A DNA stretch of 64,000 nucleotides. It comes from Paulinella micropora. Its lineage: Eukaryota; Cercozoa; Imbricatea; Euglyphida. The notes under the pieces were generated by a model. It made no database searches. It was not told the DNA's origin and was given only the letters and a program-made list of their open reading frames with translations. This document shows positions 25,245 through 35,546 of the stretch, one piece after another. The translations under genes and the position numbers were made by a program. How positions within the stretch are numbered: the first letter of the stretch is position 1; each line of letters opens with the position of its first letter. The stretch is from positions 485,154-549,153 of the forward strand of contig BJOX01000071.1 in assembly GCA_009731375.1 (NCBI GenBank), given 5' to 3'.

Positions 25245-25716
25245 CCATAAAATTGTATATATTACTTTGTATATATGGTTTTTGTAGTTTTTTTGTCTAA
25301 ATCTCTCTTAGTGTGCTCAGTTTGTCGTTTTTTGTAAAACAAAGTTATGTTTTTGATATGTTTGAATGTCTGTTTTTGTTGTGTCCTATGTTGTTTTTTT
25401 ATGTTTCTAATGCTTCTTTTATAATATAAAACATAGACCTGTCTATCCAACATAAATGATCACACCCCAAAAATGGGGGGAAGGGGGGGCGGACACTCAC
25501 GAAGTGAGTGGCGGGGGGTTGGGGGGTGATACAAAAAAATATTGTTTGCGACACTGCGCCAAAAACACCTCACTACGAAATATTTGGTTGCGCCAAAACG
25601 CTGGCGCACTGGCGCACTGGCGCACTGGCGCAAAGACATATTCACGGAAAAAGAATTTCTAGAATTTCCTTTTTGACCAAAATTGGTGGCATCGGCTCAG
25701 CCATAACGATATTATT

Positions 25717-26071
25717 TTAGAATTGAAGAGTTTTTAAGTATTCAACATTAGGATCCGTTTCTTTCTGCTTCTGCTTGAGATATTCTTCTTTGTATTTATC
25801 TAATATTTCCTTATTAGTGTCTCTGTATTTTTTTTTGTTGCTCTTGAATTTTGTCCTTATTTAATTTGTAATATTCCAGTCGCCGTTTATTTATCTTGTC
25901 CCTGTTTGCCTCTTTGTATTTCTTTTGATGCTCTTTAATTTTGTCCTTATTATTCTGTCTATAATCTGCTCTATATTCTTTGATTTTCTCCGCATTCTTT
26001 TCCCTATATCGTTGCTGTTTAGGATCAGGGATGTTGAACACCGCCTTTATTTCTTCTATGATGGTACTCAT
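25717..26071 (-). CDS. Telomere-proximal Lys/Arg-rich repeat protein (frameshift in A9 run)
   Basis: Start at 26071 (MSTIIEEIKAVFN), matching the copy A gene; an upstream in-frame ATG is ignored. Basic helical repeats (KDKIKEHQKKYKEANRDKIN) run to a nine-A tract at about 25830, where the frame shifts; the continuation ends in the conserved tail EYLKTLQF with a stop at 25717-25719. The same shift is present in the other terminal repeat copy, so it either predates the duplication of the ends or reflects one homopolymer miscall propagated to both. Confidence 0.5.
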
Positions 26072-26192
26072 TGGTATATATACAATGTATAGTATGCTTA
26101 ACATATAATTCAATGAGCAAGCGCGAGATGAATATAAGAGCAGAGGGAGTGAAAATACCTTCTCCTATTGGTGGCCGACCCCATGGTTGGCC

Positions 26193-26468
26193 GTGTCCTA
26201 CTTGACCCTTACGGGGTTGGACACTTTTTCCTTATTAAATTTCAATATTTATTATATTATTCTTCTTCGTATTACACATTTTTTATATTGTCCAACCTGT
26301 CCAACCTTTTATTAAAAGGAAGTAAATTTTTTTTCGTCTCTACCCGAAAGTATATATACCATAATATAATAATCCCAGCGGGGGGTAATTTTGGACAACC
26401 TCGGACACGATTAATACTAAAACGAATTTCTCTCTCTCGGTTGCTTAATAGCACTCTCAGGTGTCCAA
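26193..26468. promoter_or_regulatory. GTGTCCAA iteron cluster in terminal repeat, copy B end
   Basis: GTGTCC at 26193, TTGGACAC at 26217, TGTCCAA at 26290 and 26299, TTGGACAA at 26391, CGGACAC at 26402 and GTGTCCAA at 26461, in both orientations, lie between the Lys/Arg-rich gene and the recombinase gene. The same set appears at 48792-49067 in segment C and, with different spacing, in copy A. No gene lies in 26114-26563. A replication-origin or resolvase-binding function is inferred. Confidence 0.5.
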
Positions 26469-26563
26469 GTGGAAACAGAGACGATTTACGTGTGTTTTGA
26501 CGCGGGGTGGATTTTCTATTTTTGACTTAGAAAAAAATAGACTTGTCTTATATACACTAACCA

Positions 26564-27885
26564 ATGTGGGACGAAGATGACAAGAAGTTTGTTAGGCAGT
26601 TAAGAGTTGCTACTACTGAAAATAAAATTTATGAGATCGTGTCCAACTTCTACGATAGTGAGTTGAAACCAAGTATCGCCTTTCATAATGCTATTATATC
26701 GTTATTTAGCACATCAACAAGTGACGAAGAAGTGCTTGAAGCACTAAAAGTCATATATCCGAAATATGCTATTGTTTATCCTAATTTAAACAGTAGAAGG
26801 CAAAGACTTTCCGATGTAAGAAAAAAAACAATAGAACCTCATCAAAGTGAAAAAGTATATGAAATGAGCAAACTTGATAAATACTTTAATCTGAATGAAG
26901 ACGAGCGGATTGATATTGTTGAGGGGTATAAGAAAGATGTCAAAGCCAAAAATGAACCAAAAATACAAATTGATGTCCGCGATGTAATGGCCAAAATGAA
27001 TGATATGATATTAAGTAATGACCCTTATCTTAAACTGCTTGCTTTGATGATAGCAATCGGAGCAAGGCCTGTAGAAATATTTGACAAAAACACATATGAA
27101 TTAATACCAGATAAACCTTCTTGGTTGCGAGTGAATAACCTGCAAAGAAAAGAGAAGGGCAAAAAAAGAATTGGACTGAGAGGCCTGTTGTCCTTTTTAC
27201 TCCCCAGTTTGTAATAGAACAAGTAAATTCAATACGAAACCATTTCAAAAAGAAAAAAGCAGTTATCATTAACAAAGAAGGGGTGCTTGATAAGCAAAAG
27301 AACAATGAACTAAACAAAAGGATTATCAAAATCTTTCCTTGGCTATCGGACTACACGCAGAAGAGCAGTATGTTGCGAAAACTATATGCTAGTTTGTCGT
27401 ATAGTAATTTCGCCAATCCGAAATTAGAGAATTTTAATACGTGGGTTTCAAATGTGTTGGGGCACGGCGATATGCTCACCAGTTTTAGTTATTCGTGGGT
27501 TAATGTGGCCGACCCTGAAGAAATAAAAGCAGAAGGGATTAAAACAGAATTAGAGGAGTTGAGAAGAAAGATAGATTTATGTCCAAATTTAAATAATACT
27601 AATGAAATTAAAAGCGAAAACGGAGACGAAGAATGTAGTTATATACCATTAGGTAAAAGCGCTAGTAGAGAGGATAAGTATAAATTGCTTGAGCAGATTT
27701 ACAATCATAACCCGAATATTACAAATACTAAACTAAGAAAATTAAGCGGGATTGGAGCCGTTATTGTCAATACGTTTATTAAAGAGAAGAGGGGTGGAGC
27801 GACGAAGAGCGAAGCAAAAAAAGAAGAGGAAACAAAAGCACCATTAAGAAGAAGTACGAGAAATAAAAAGAAGGCTAATACTTAA
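26564..27885 (+). pseudogene. Telomere-resolvase-like tyrosine recombinase, frameshifted
   Basis: Two frames, 26564-27214 and 27283-27885, together matching the copy A enzyme over its full length. The break is at about 27140-27165, in an A-rich stretch between the first catalytic Arg (ATGARPVEIF becomes AIGARPVEIF) and the second. The downstream part keeps MLRKLYASLSYSNF and VLGHGDMLTSFSYSWV, so all presumed catalytic residues remain encoded. A single indel could be decay or a sequencing error. Confidence 0.65.
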
Positions 27886-28150
27886 CAACGATTAAAGGCG
27901 GTTCGCGATATCTCGCCCTAATATTAGACTCTCTTCTATAGCAATTAATGGAACAAATCGTGAAAAACTGAACACCATCTACATTATCAATATCAACTGC
28001 TATGATAGGAGGATGTGATTGGAATGTGCGAGACAAGCCACATATATTACAAAATTCTTTTTTATAATCCTGCTGGGACATCTCTGAATAAACAAATGTC
28101 CTTATATGTCCAACTATATCGCTCGGCAATTCACGTATTATTATGCTCAT
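27875..28150 (-). CDS. F-box-like / Zn-binding small protein
   Basis: 91 residues, colinear with the copy A protein at 14039-14314. It conserves the IIRELPSDIVGHIRTFVY helix pair, CNICGLSRTF-x-SHPPIIA and the FFTICSI-x-CYRRESN segment. Substitutions cluster in the middle while putative zinc ligands are kept, suggesting selection on fold. It overlaps the convergent recombinase by 11 bp, as in copy A. Confidence 0.5.
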   Translation of the reverse strand: MSIIIRELPSDIVGHIRTFVYSEMSQQDYKKEFCNICGLSRTFQSHPPIIAVDIDNVDGVQFFTICSINCYRRESNIRARYREPPLIVVKY

Positions 28151-28200
28151 CTTATATTATAAAGTCTATTTTTGAAAAAAAAAAGACTTACATATATAAA

Positions 28201-29417
28201 ATGAATTTACTCGGGAAGAGTACGGATACATCATCATCATCATCAACGACAACTAACGCAATGAAAGATGCTTTACTAACAACGGCCTTTGGAGAATTGC
28301 GAACGGCCACTCTGTCGCCAGTACTACAAAATGTCTTCACTTATGGCATTAATACTCGTTTCTTTGACAAAACAGAAACAAACGGCGGGGTGGTATCGTC
28401 TGCGCTAATTCAATGGCGGTTTGAACGACATCGGCCTCAGGTAATTCAACCGCGCAGATTACGACTATTGAAAGAGCAAAATATAGAAGTGGTATGGGCT
28501 TAGTTGCTAGATTTTCGGCCGTGTTTCCGTCATCCATCGCCGCAGACACTTTTAATTGCGATATCGGCATAGGCACACCAGCAGACAATTTATGTTTTAG
28601 GCAATCAAATTTGGGAATGTCCGTTGTCAGAACTGCGGGAAGCGTGGAAAATGTAGTTAAACAATATGCTTGGAACGTTGATAAATGTAATGATACTGGG
28701 AGTTTTCCAACACTTGATTTTACTAAATTGAATGTGTTTGAAATAGTCGTCCAATATCTGGGTGGCGGTCAGATTACATTCAAAGTTGAAAACCCGCGAA
28801 CTGGACGAATGGAAACAATCCACGCGATACAATACGCGAGCACTGCCACCACTCCATCATTGGATCAGGCGGCGTTTGCTGTTTATGCGAAGGCGTATTC
28901 ATCAACTCTTCAATCCGTTGTCATGAAAACGGCGAGTATGTTTTTGGCGGTTGAAGGGACTATTGACCGCACTATTGCTATAACCAATTCGTATGACAAT
29001 GTCAAAACTATAGGAGCAACTGAAAATGCCATATTTACTATTAGAAACCGCGCCACATTCAACAGCAAAACAAACTATAACATAATCTACTTTGAGAATT
29101 TATGTATTAGCAACTCAGACACTAAAACATGTATCGCGAGAATTATTCTTAATACCACATTAGGGGGGTCGCCTTCTTACTCTAATTACGATACCGCCAC
29201 ATCATTGGCCGAGGTAGATACGGCGGGGACAACAAGAACGGGTGGAAGCGTGATATTTACTTATGTATTGTCTGCTGGCTCATCCATATATATTGATTTG
29301 TCCCAATATAACATCAAGATAGGGTCAGGTAAGACATTTACTATATCCGCACAAAATACGAGCGGTGGAACGGCGAGCATTTACGCTTCATTGAACTGGA
29401 TTGAAGACCAAATTTAA
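28201..29417 (+). pseudogene. Beta-rich 410-residue structural protein, frameshifted
   Basis: Homologue of 12778-14010. The first part (MNLLGKSTDTSSSSS, then YGINTRFFDKTETNGGVV) leaves frame at about 28400-28410, and the correct frame resumes with GLVARFSAVF and continues to the stop at 29415-29417. The region between contains a 1-nt length difference relative to copy A. Everything after the shift is well conserved, including the C-terminal ASIYASLNWIEDQI. Confidence 0.6.
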
Positions 29418-29455
29418 ACAAAAAAAGAAGGATATTATATCATAGAATACGTTAT

Positions 29456-29697
29456 CTATACATAATGTATAGATTGTATTTGCGCATCAACTTTCTTTTC
29501 TATCTCTATTGACATTTTTTTAATGTATTCAAAATCTTTGTTTTTGATTAACTTTTCGGTTATACGTGCGTGATTTCTCTTCAAATATATGTAAAACTGG
29601 TCAATATTGGCACCGCAGGGGATTTGCTCTTTATGTTGTTGTCGTCGGCATGAGTTGATGTTTTTGATTAGAGTAAATAGTATATCTAAATTTTGTA
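29456..29697 (-). CDS. Conserved small helical protein, 5' end in assembly gap
   Basis: A frame entering from the 10-N gap (29698-29707) encodes a protein with IPCGANIDQFYIYLKRNHAR and flanking helices, ending at a TAG whose complement is 29456-29458. It corresponds to the 75-residue gene at 12530-12757 of copy A in the same position relative to the minor capsid and 410-residue genes. Only the IPCG-N-DQFY core and the general helical pattern are conserved. The start codon is not visible. Confidence 0.45.
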
Positions 29698-29719
29698 NNN
29701 NNNNNNNGTATTTATGTGT

Positions 29720-30359
29720 TTAGATTCCAAATGTGGCTAAACCAATTGGATTCTTTCTATAATAATTTATTAAAGCATTTTTTCTTAATGTGTCTTTGTT
29801 GGTTTCACGATATTGAGCAATTCTATCTTTATTGTTTTGATAATGTTCGTTTCTTTGTTGCTTTATTCTATCTTTATTTGCTTCACGATATTGTTTTATC
29901 TTGTCTTTATTGTCATCATAATATTGTTTTATCTTGTCTTTATTTGCTTCTCTGTATTCTTTCATTTTTTTGCGTTATTTCGTTTTTGTGTTCTAATTGG
30001 TATTGTTTCTTTCTTTGAGTCACATATTCTTTATTTTCTTCACACCATTCTTTGCTGGTTCTACCTGCTATTTTTTTGTTGGCGCAATTTTCTGTAGATC
30101 TAATTACTTCGCCCTCTCGTTTAAGTAATTGCATTTTATTGTCGCACGGATATTCTTCAATCAATTCAACATACGCATCATCATATTTAACTATTTCATA
30201 AGAAGATACATAACAATATTTTCCATTCATCCAACTTTTGTAATCTTTTTTGTGTGAAAATAATCGCTTATACAATGGTTGAGTAGTTGAACCGATATAG
30301 ACTTGATCGGTTTGGTGAGACCTGAGGCTATATATTTTGCCTTGCTTGTAGTCTGGCAT
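29720..30359 (-). pseudogene. GIY-YIG endonuclease, frameshifted
   Basis: The N-terminal part (30359 to about 29960) has the GIY-YIG core GKIYSLRSHQTDQVYIGSTT and a downstream YVELIEEYPCDNKMQLLKRE containing the conserved Glu. The frame shifts at about 29945-29965 and continues as basic repeats (KDKIKQYREANKDRIKQ) ending in IGLATFGI. Absent from copy A at this position, between minor capsid and the small helical gene, so it is an insertion. Such genes often spread as homing endonucleases. Confidence 0.6.
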
Positions 30360-30439
30360 TATCGTTTTTTATCTTTACATATATGTTATCATACCTTTAA
30401 GATATAATTAAAAAATAAATGTGTTTGTTGCTTGTTTTA

Positions 30440-31237
30440 TTACGCATGATACGCCTTTAAGAGAATACTAACTTCAAAATTGACAGGACATTCAAGCACT
30501 TCACCGCCCGCATTTCTAATGACGATGTCAATGGATCGTAAGGATTTGGTACTGTTAAACGGGACGTAATCTGCAATATCGTTTGACGATTCAAAATAGC
30601 ACTGGACTCCATAAGGTTTATCTAGATTACATTTACCGACCACGGAGAAATTACCATTTGCTTCAACTAGCCCAGACTGATTTAAAGCACGGCTATGGAC
30701 ATAAACGGCCGTTTCACCGATTAAATTTACAATAGATTGCATCGTGCTACTCGCCGCCGCCGAGATATCGGCAGTTAGTCCTATCTTGTCTCTAATCGTG
30801 CTATTATCATAATCAAAAGCATATGTATCACCAGTGAAAGCGAAATTCAATTTATTAACGGAGTTCAAAGTTATAACTACAGAGTTAGGGGTAATTGCTG
30901 AATTGACTGCAGTTTGAAGAGCGGTAATAAATGTATCAATGGTGTATTGATTTTCTGTTAGGATTGCCGTTTTTGTAGCCGATCCAGTTGTTTTAATCAA
31001 TGTGAGAGTGTTGGCATAACTCGGTATGTTTGGGAAAACGTTTGGAATAGAGATACTTTTAACGACATAAGCACTGATTATATCAATATTACGACCAGTT
31101 GCTGGTAAATCAACGACGAAACGGCCATTGTGAGTAGAAGCGGATTTGGATTCTGTTTTATCACTTGAGGAGACGCGAAGGAGGAAATTTTTGCGGGTGC
31201 GCTTTTCGTCTTCAAGATTGCTTATTGTAAATGACAT
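30440..31237 (-). CDS. Minor capsid (penton-like) protein
   Basis: 265 residues from the ATG at 31237, colinear and nearly identical with the copy A protein at 11686-12483; differences are scattered substitutions such as a changed segment near CPVNFEVSILLKAYHA at the C-terminus. The open frame in an otherwise damaged copy suggests either recent inactivation or continued constraint. It follows the major capsid gene with a nuclease gene in between. Confidence 0.7.
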   Translation of the reverse strand: MSFTISNLEDEKRTRKNFLLRVSSSDKTESKSASTHNGRFVVDLPATGRNIDIISAYVVKSISIPNVFPNIPSYANTLTLIKTTGSATKTAILTENQYTIDTFITALQTAVNSAITPNSVVITLNSVNKLNFAFTGDTYAFDYDNSTIRDKIGLTADISAAASSTMQSIVNLIGETAVYVHSRALNQSGLVEANGNFSVVGKCNLDKPYGVQCYFESSNDIADYVPFNSTKSLRSIDIVIRNAGGEVLECPVNFEVSILLKAYHA

Positions 31238-31272
31238 TGCTATATATAGCAAAAAATATTATTCTAATTTAA

Positions 31273-31956
31273 TTAAAATCCCATCAAACATAAACCGATT
31301 GGAAGTGCCTCCATGTTTCTTTTGTGAGTTTTGGTTTTTCTATGTTTAGAAATACTATCCTTTCTTGAAAAATCACCACATTCACATTGCACTCTAACAG
31401 ACCCTCTTTCTCGTGATAATTGGTTTAGATATTCCTTGTTTTTTTCACGATATAATCTATCTCTTTCTGCTATTTTGGCTTTATTATCGGTTCTATATTC
31501 TTTAGCGATTTGTTGAAAATATTCAATGTGCTTCTCGCGATATTCTTTTTTCTTTTTAGCCAGATGTTCTTTGTTTCGTTCATTATATTCTCGTTTGTGT
31601 TGTTTTACATATTCAGCATTGTCTTTATGCCATTCATTCACACTCCGACCTGCGACATATTTATTTACACACTTGTTTTCCCTTATACATTCGCCTTCCC
31701 TTTTATTAAGTTGGGCGAGTGTTTCGCACGGGTAGTATTCCAAAAGTTCAATATAGGCATCGCCGTGTTTGATTATTTCAAAACTGGAGTAATATTTATG
31801 TTTCTTTTCGTCTTTTTTCCAGAGTTCATAAGTGTAGCGATGGTTTGACATACGAGCGGACAATTCTCTCGTGGTGCTTCCTATGTAAATTTCATCAGTT
31901 TGATGAGACCTAATCGCATAGATTTTACCTTTCTTACAATCTCCAACCCGTGGCAT
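31273..31956 (-). CDS. GIY-YIG endonuclease inserted between capsid genes
   Basis: 227 residues, intact. Residues 10-30 carry the core GKIYAIRSHQTDEIYIGSTT, followed by AYIELLEYYPCETLAQLNKR with the catalytic Glu region. The middle consists of basic helical repeats (KEYREKHIEYFQQ-type), and the C-terminus has a small Cys/His finger (VQCECGDFSRKDSISKHRKT) ending MEALPIGLCLMGF. Copy A has only 26 bp between major and minor capsid genes here, so this is a precise insertion. A homing-type mobile gene is the likeliest explanation. Confidence 0.7.
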   Translation of the reverse strand: MPRVGDCKKGKIYAIRSHQTDEIYIGSTTRELSARMSNHRYTYELWKKDEKKHKYYSSFEIIKHGDAYIELLEYYPCETLAQLNKREGECIRENKCVNKYVAGRSVNEWHKDNAEYVKQHKREYNERNKEHLAKKKKEYREKHIEYFQQIAKEYRTDNKAKIAERDRLYREKNKEYLNQLSRERGSVRVQCECGDFSRKDSISKHRKTKTHKRNMEALPIGLCLMGF

Positions 31957-32063
31957 ATTGTATTATGTTTTATTATATTGTATATTGCGATATGTTTATA
32001 TGGTTATTTTAATCCTTTTTGTTTAAACTACACATACTAAGAGAGATTTTGAATAAATAAGGG

Positions 32064-33476
32064 CTACTGCTTAACAACGGCTCTACTGGGATAGATAGAC
32101 GCGACTTTGACGTATTTCAACCAAGCAGTGATGGCGCGATCTGCGTTATAATCAGAAGCATACCGAATAGTAACTTCGGCAGTTCGTGAGTTATTAACCG
32201 CAAGACCAGATGCTCCAATATGTGGCGACTGATTGAGTGTCTGAATAATGGTAGCAAATCCACCATTTGTAGCAGTAGTGGAAACTCCCGTAGCAGAATA
32301 ATACTTACGAAAGTTTTCAAGAGAAACAGATGAAGACATGTAAGCATCACGAATACCCATAGTCGCTTGGAGATTGTTAGCATACAACTCCGCACATCCT
32401 CGTTGAACGGAGGCAAGTGTATCGGTGCTTCCTCCGATTTCCATCTTCTGTTGAGGAGCATACCAATCACCAATACGGCATTGATATTGTCTGTAAGGCA
32501 TTTGAGCCGTTCCCAAGTTATCAATACTAGCATTATCTGCGATTACATTTTGAGTTACGATATACAAGCACTGAGCACGCGCAACGGCTTTATTCACTTG
32601 AAGATTAAAATCATCCGAAGTCGCAGGATTTGCTTTTTGGTTGTAATATGTTTCATAAGTGTACGGAAGCCCATCCTTGCTTCCCATCTGTTCCATAATA
32701 TTTCTCTGGACGGCGGGAGCGAGAGAAAATGTTTCTAGCATTACAACTGGATTTGATATGGTGTAAGTCAAAGCAGTTCCACTAAACTCAGAGGGAACCT
32801 TACCATCACTGCTTCCAATAATAGCAAATGCTTCCTGAGGCGGTACAAATGTCAAGCGAAGCCTCATACCACTAATCAAAGAGGGAGGAATGAGAGTTTC
32901 TTCATTAAACACTCCTGAGAAGTAATGGAGAGGAATACAAACTTTCAAATAATTACCAGTGGCCACGGCACTTGGAGTATTGACAGCAAAATCAAGTATA
33001 ACTTGATCAGTAACATTAGCATTAACTTCAAGACTTTCTCTCTGTCCAGCCATCTGTGCATGCCGACGATAATCATAAGGATAATGCCACGGGAGAATAT
33101 TTCGCACCATCTTGTTCAAATCTTCAATTCGTTCAAGTTCGCTACCATCCTTACTTTCCAACAAAAATCTTTCAAAAATAGCAGTTGCTGGAGTATTTAG
33201 GAAGCCAATGGCACAATCGTTATCTGCTTTAGTGTCCAACCCGTCTGCCTTAACATCAAATGTTAAATAACAACTTTTTCCATAAACAAAATCAGTGCTC
33301 GCCTGTAGTGTAAAAATCATTTCAGTCCCCGACGAACTGGTGTAAGTTTGCTGGTCAGAGAAGTTCTTCTTAAAGATACTCCCCTGCTCAGTGAGCGCCA
33401 GATTTGCTGGCAACTCATACCTGAGGTTGTTGAGGGTCATCAACTCCTCAGTATTTTTAGAATCCTTTCCTTCCAT
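32064..33476 (-). CDS. Major capsid protein (double jelly-roll type)
   Basis: 470 residues, intact, colinear with copy A. The same landmarks are present (LPWHYPYDYRRHAQMAGQRE and VCIPLHYFSGVFNEETLIPP). Differences concentrate in surface-like loops, for example the short segments around the AVATGNY, SSDGKVPSEFSG and YYSATGVSTTATNGG regions, where small indels also occur. This pattern of conserved core and variable loops is expected for related capsids. The leader keeps the AGTATAGTAGCA block upstream. Confidence 0.75.
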   Translation of the reverse strand: MEGKDSKNTEELMTLNNLRYELPANLALTEQGSIFKKNFSDQQTYTSSSGTEMIFTLQASTDFVYGKSCYLTFDVKADGLDTKADNDCAIGFLNTPATAIFERFLLESKDGSELERIEDLNKMVRNILPWHYPYDYRRHAQMAGQRESLEVNANVTDQVILDFAVNTPSAVATGNYLKVCIPLHYFSGVFNEETLIPPSLISGMRLRLTFVPPQEAFAIIGSSDGKVPSEFSGTALTYTISNPVVMLETFSLAPAVQRNIMEQMGSKDGLPYTYETYYNQKANPATSDDFNLQVNKAVARAQCLYIVTQNVIADNASIDNLGTAQMPYRQYQCRIGDWYAPQQKMEIGGSTDTLASVQRGCAELYANNLQATMGIRDAYMSSSVSLENFRKYYSATGVSTTATNGGFATIIQTLNQSPHIGASGLAVNNSRTAEVTIRYASDYNADRAITAWLKYVKVASIYPSRAVVKQ

Positions 33477-33546
33477 TTTTTTGTGTGTGCTTGTGAGGTG
33501 GTGCTACTATACTAAAAAAATAATAATAGAAATTAAAAATAATTAT

Positions 33547-33945
33547 TTATTCACCTGAAACGGATTGTTTAATAATATCAACTGAATTCTGTATATTGTC
33601 AAGTCTCGCATCTTGTGGTGAAGTCAATTGAAACTCTCTTGCCTCAGCATTTTGAACCGCTTTCTTCAAATAAGCCAAACTGCTAACAGCGGTGTCCAAA
33701 TCAACAACATCCCCTTTTTCTTTGCTATCAGAAATGTCGGTTAATGTGTTTTGAATGGTGCTCTTCTCATGTGAGACAAGGTCGCCAAATTCGGTTAATG
33801 GTTGATTAACTAACGGGGCGCCATGTCTACTCCACAATTCAAACTGATTTAGTTGAAAACCATCACTCGCGGGTCGGTTTCCTTCGTTGAGTTTGTTAAT
33901 AAACTCATTAGACAATCTATTGGAGGCATACGTGTTTTTAATCAT
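33547..33945 (-). CDS. Conserved 132-residue protein upstream of capsid gene
   Basis: Start at 33945 (MIKNTYASNRL). Colinear with 9751-10149 of copy A, with the core GFQLNQFELWS and the C-terminal SLAYLKKAVQNAEAREFQLT retained. Intact. Function unknown; neighbours are the same in both copies. Confidence 0.6.
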   Translation of the reverse strand: MIKNTYASNRLSNEFINKLNEGNRPASDGFQLNQFELWSRHGAPLVNQPLTEFGDLVSHEKSTIQNTLTDISDSKEKGDVVDLDTAVSSLAYLKKAVQNAEAREFQLTSPQDARLDNIQNSVDIIKQSVSGE

Positions 33946-34023
33946 TATATAAATGTAAGTCTTTTTTTCTTTCAAAAATAGACTTTGTTAATTTAATTTA
34001 AATCAACTTTAAAATATATTTTA

Positions 34024-34617
34024 TCAATTACCATTAATTATTTTTTTCATAATTTGTAAATTCTTGTGCGTAATTCTTTCCTCTTTCATTTTCTTTAAAT
34101 CCGCTATGGCTTGATTTACATCAACGTCGCTCGTTTGCGCAACTTCCTTGGTTGGTGGTGGAGTTTCCTTAGAAGCATCTTCTATTGTTTCTATCTTGCT
34201 TGCTGGTGTTGCGGTAGTTTGTTTCGGCACAGCAACAGGAGTGGGATTGACAGATTTGGGTAAAGATTGTTCAACCTTAGGCGCTGGAGACATTTCAACG
34301 GGTTTGGCATTTGGTTTGGGAGTTGAATTATTTGCTGATGCTATGTCTGGCGCCTTTCTTTTCAATGCTTCGTCTGGCACTTGGTCTGGTTGCCCGCTGG
34401 CAATAGGTTGTTCATTTTTATTACTTACTTTGCTTACTTTTGGCTTTAATTGACACTTAATCTTACCACTCTTAATATCCGCTTCTATCTTTCTTACCGC
34501 TAAGTATTCGGGCGTTCCCTTGCGAATGGTTACAAATTTTCCTTGTGCGTTTTGTTTATGCCAAAGTGCGATTGCCTGATGATAGCAAGTTTTGTATAAT
34601 TTAGTTGATTCCGTCAT
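34024..34617 (-). CDS. Conserved Pro/Lys-rich viral protein
   Basis: 197 residues from the ATG at 34617. The N-terminal domain (LYKTCYHQAIALWHKQNAQG) and C-terminal helix (DLKKMKEERITHKNLQIMKK) are nearly the same as in copy A; the Pro/Ser-rich middle differs by substitutions and small indels. Intact. Confidence 0.6.
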   Translation of the reverse strand: MTESTKLYKTCYHQAIALWHKQNAQGKFVTIRKGTPEYLAVRKIEADIKSGKIKCQLKPKVSKVSNKNEQPIASGQPDQVPDEALKRKAPDIASANNSTPKPNAKPVEMSPAPKVEQSLPKSVNPTPVAVPKQTTATPASKIETIEDASKETPPPTKEVAQTSDVDVNQAIADLKKMKEERITHKNLQIMKKIINGN

Positions 34618-34656
34618 GACATATATTATGGCGAAAAAAACCATTTAATTTAATTT

Positions 34657-35535
34657 TTACAGGTTTGTCATATCTCTATCCTTATTTAATCTAAACTGGG
34701 TCGTTCTATCACTAGCCGTATTGTTAATTGCTAGAAACGAATAAGGTTCTGCCGTAGCATATTTAACCATATTGTAAAATTCTTTTTTGGTGAGAAAAGG
34801 ACTTTCATATTCATCGGCCAGTCTGTCAAGTTCGCTTCTCCTTACTCCATTAAAAATAATCATCCAATGGCAATTAATTCTTATTCTTCGCGGGAGTTGT
34901 GTATAACTCTGAGTTGCTACCCAGACTGACACTTTAGCATGTGTTGAAGCGAAAAACAACTCAGTAAGCACTTCTGATTTGAGAAAAGTTTTACTCTGCG
35001 CAATGTCATCTAATAACAATAATATCTTTGGTGCCTTCTTAAAACCTTTAGTTTTAATCAGTTCTTTTTGTTTAGTTAATATGTCTCTCATTAACTCAGG
35101 CTTATCCTCTTTGATTATGTATTCTTTTTTTAACTTGAGAGTGTCTTCTAAAATCGGGCACGGGCTTAAGCAAAATACGGTTATTCTATCATAAAAACCT
35201 TTCAACATGTTCTTTTTGGCGAGTAGATTACAAATCATAACTGATTTGCCTCCGCCAGTGCTGGCGCATATAACCATAGTGCCCATTGCTGGCAATATTC
35301 CTTCTTTTTGAATAGGGACCAATTCAACGCTATCTCTTTGTGTTTTAATTGGTTGTATTTCCAAGTCATTGTGAAATTTGGGTGGTTTTTTGCTATCTAA
35401 CTCTGTTATTACTGGCCTGTCAATAGTAAATTCCTCGTGTGCTTTTTCTATGTTGGTTTTCTCCAGATTTTGCTTCAAAAGTGTTTTTCGTGGCAACTTG
35501 TTTGCTATTAATCCTTTATGTATAGACCTCGGCAT
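34657..35535 (-). CDS. A32/FtsK-HerA-like genome packaging ATPase
   Basis: 292 residues, intact. Walker A (CASTGGGKSVM), Walker B (KILLLLDDIAQS) and the WVATQSYTQLPRRIR sensor region are identical to copy A. Near the C-terminus TTQFRLNKDRDM replaces a longer segment in copy A that carries eight extra residues containing KNFSTIL, a clean in-frame indel. Downstream neighbours and spacing are as in copy A. Confidence 0.85.
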   Translation of the reverse strand: MPRSIHKGLIANKLPRKTLLKQNLEKTNIEKAHEEFTIDRPVITELDSKKPPKFHNDLEIQPIKTQRDSVELVPIQKEGILPAMGTMVICASTGGGKSVMICNLLAKKNMLKGFYDRITVFCLSPCPILEDTLKLKKEYIIKEDKPELMRDILTKQKELIKTKGFKKAPKILLLLDDIAQSKTFLKSEVLTELFFASTHAKVSVWVATQSYTQLPRRIRINCHWMIIFNGVRRSELDRLADEYESPFLTKKEFYNMVKYATAEPYSFLAINNTASDRTTQFRLNKDRDMTNL

Positions 35536-35546
35536 GTTTCACTATA

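Larger units (their letters stand above)
25245..26520 (+). repeat. Terminal inverted repeat, copy B end
   Basis: Nearly identical to 47853-49119 over about 1.27 kb; the two diverge immediately after ATTTTCTATTT. It contains one arm of the terminal palindrome, a (CTGGCGCA)4 minisatellite at 25601-25632 (three units in segment C), the Lys/Arg-rich gene and the GTGTCCAA iterons. Copies B and C sit in the same orientation on the scaffold, which fits the opposite ends of one linear genome if segment C is inverted relative to B. Confidence 0.75.
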
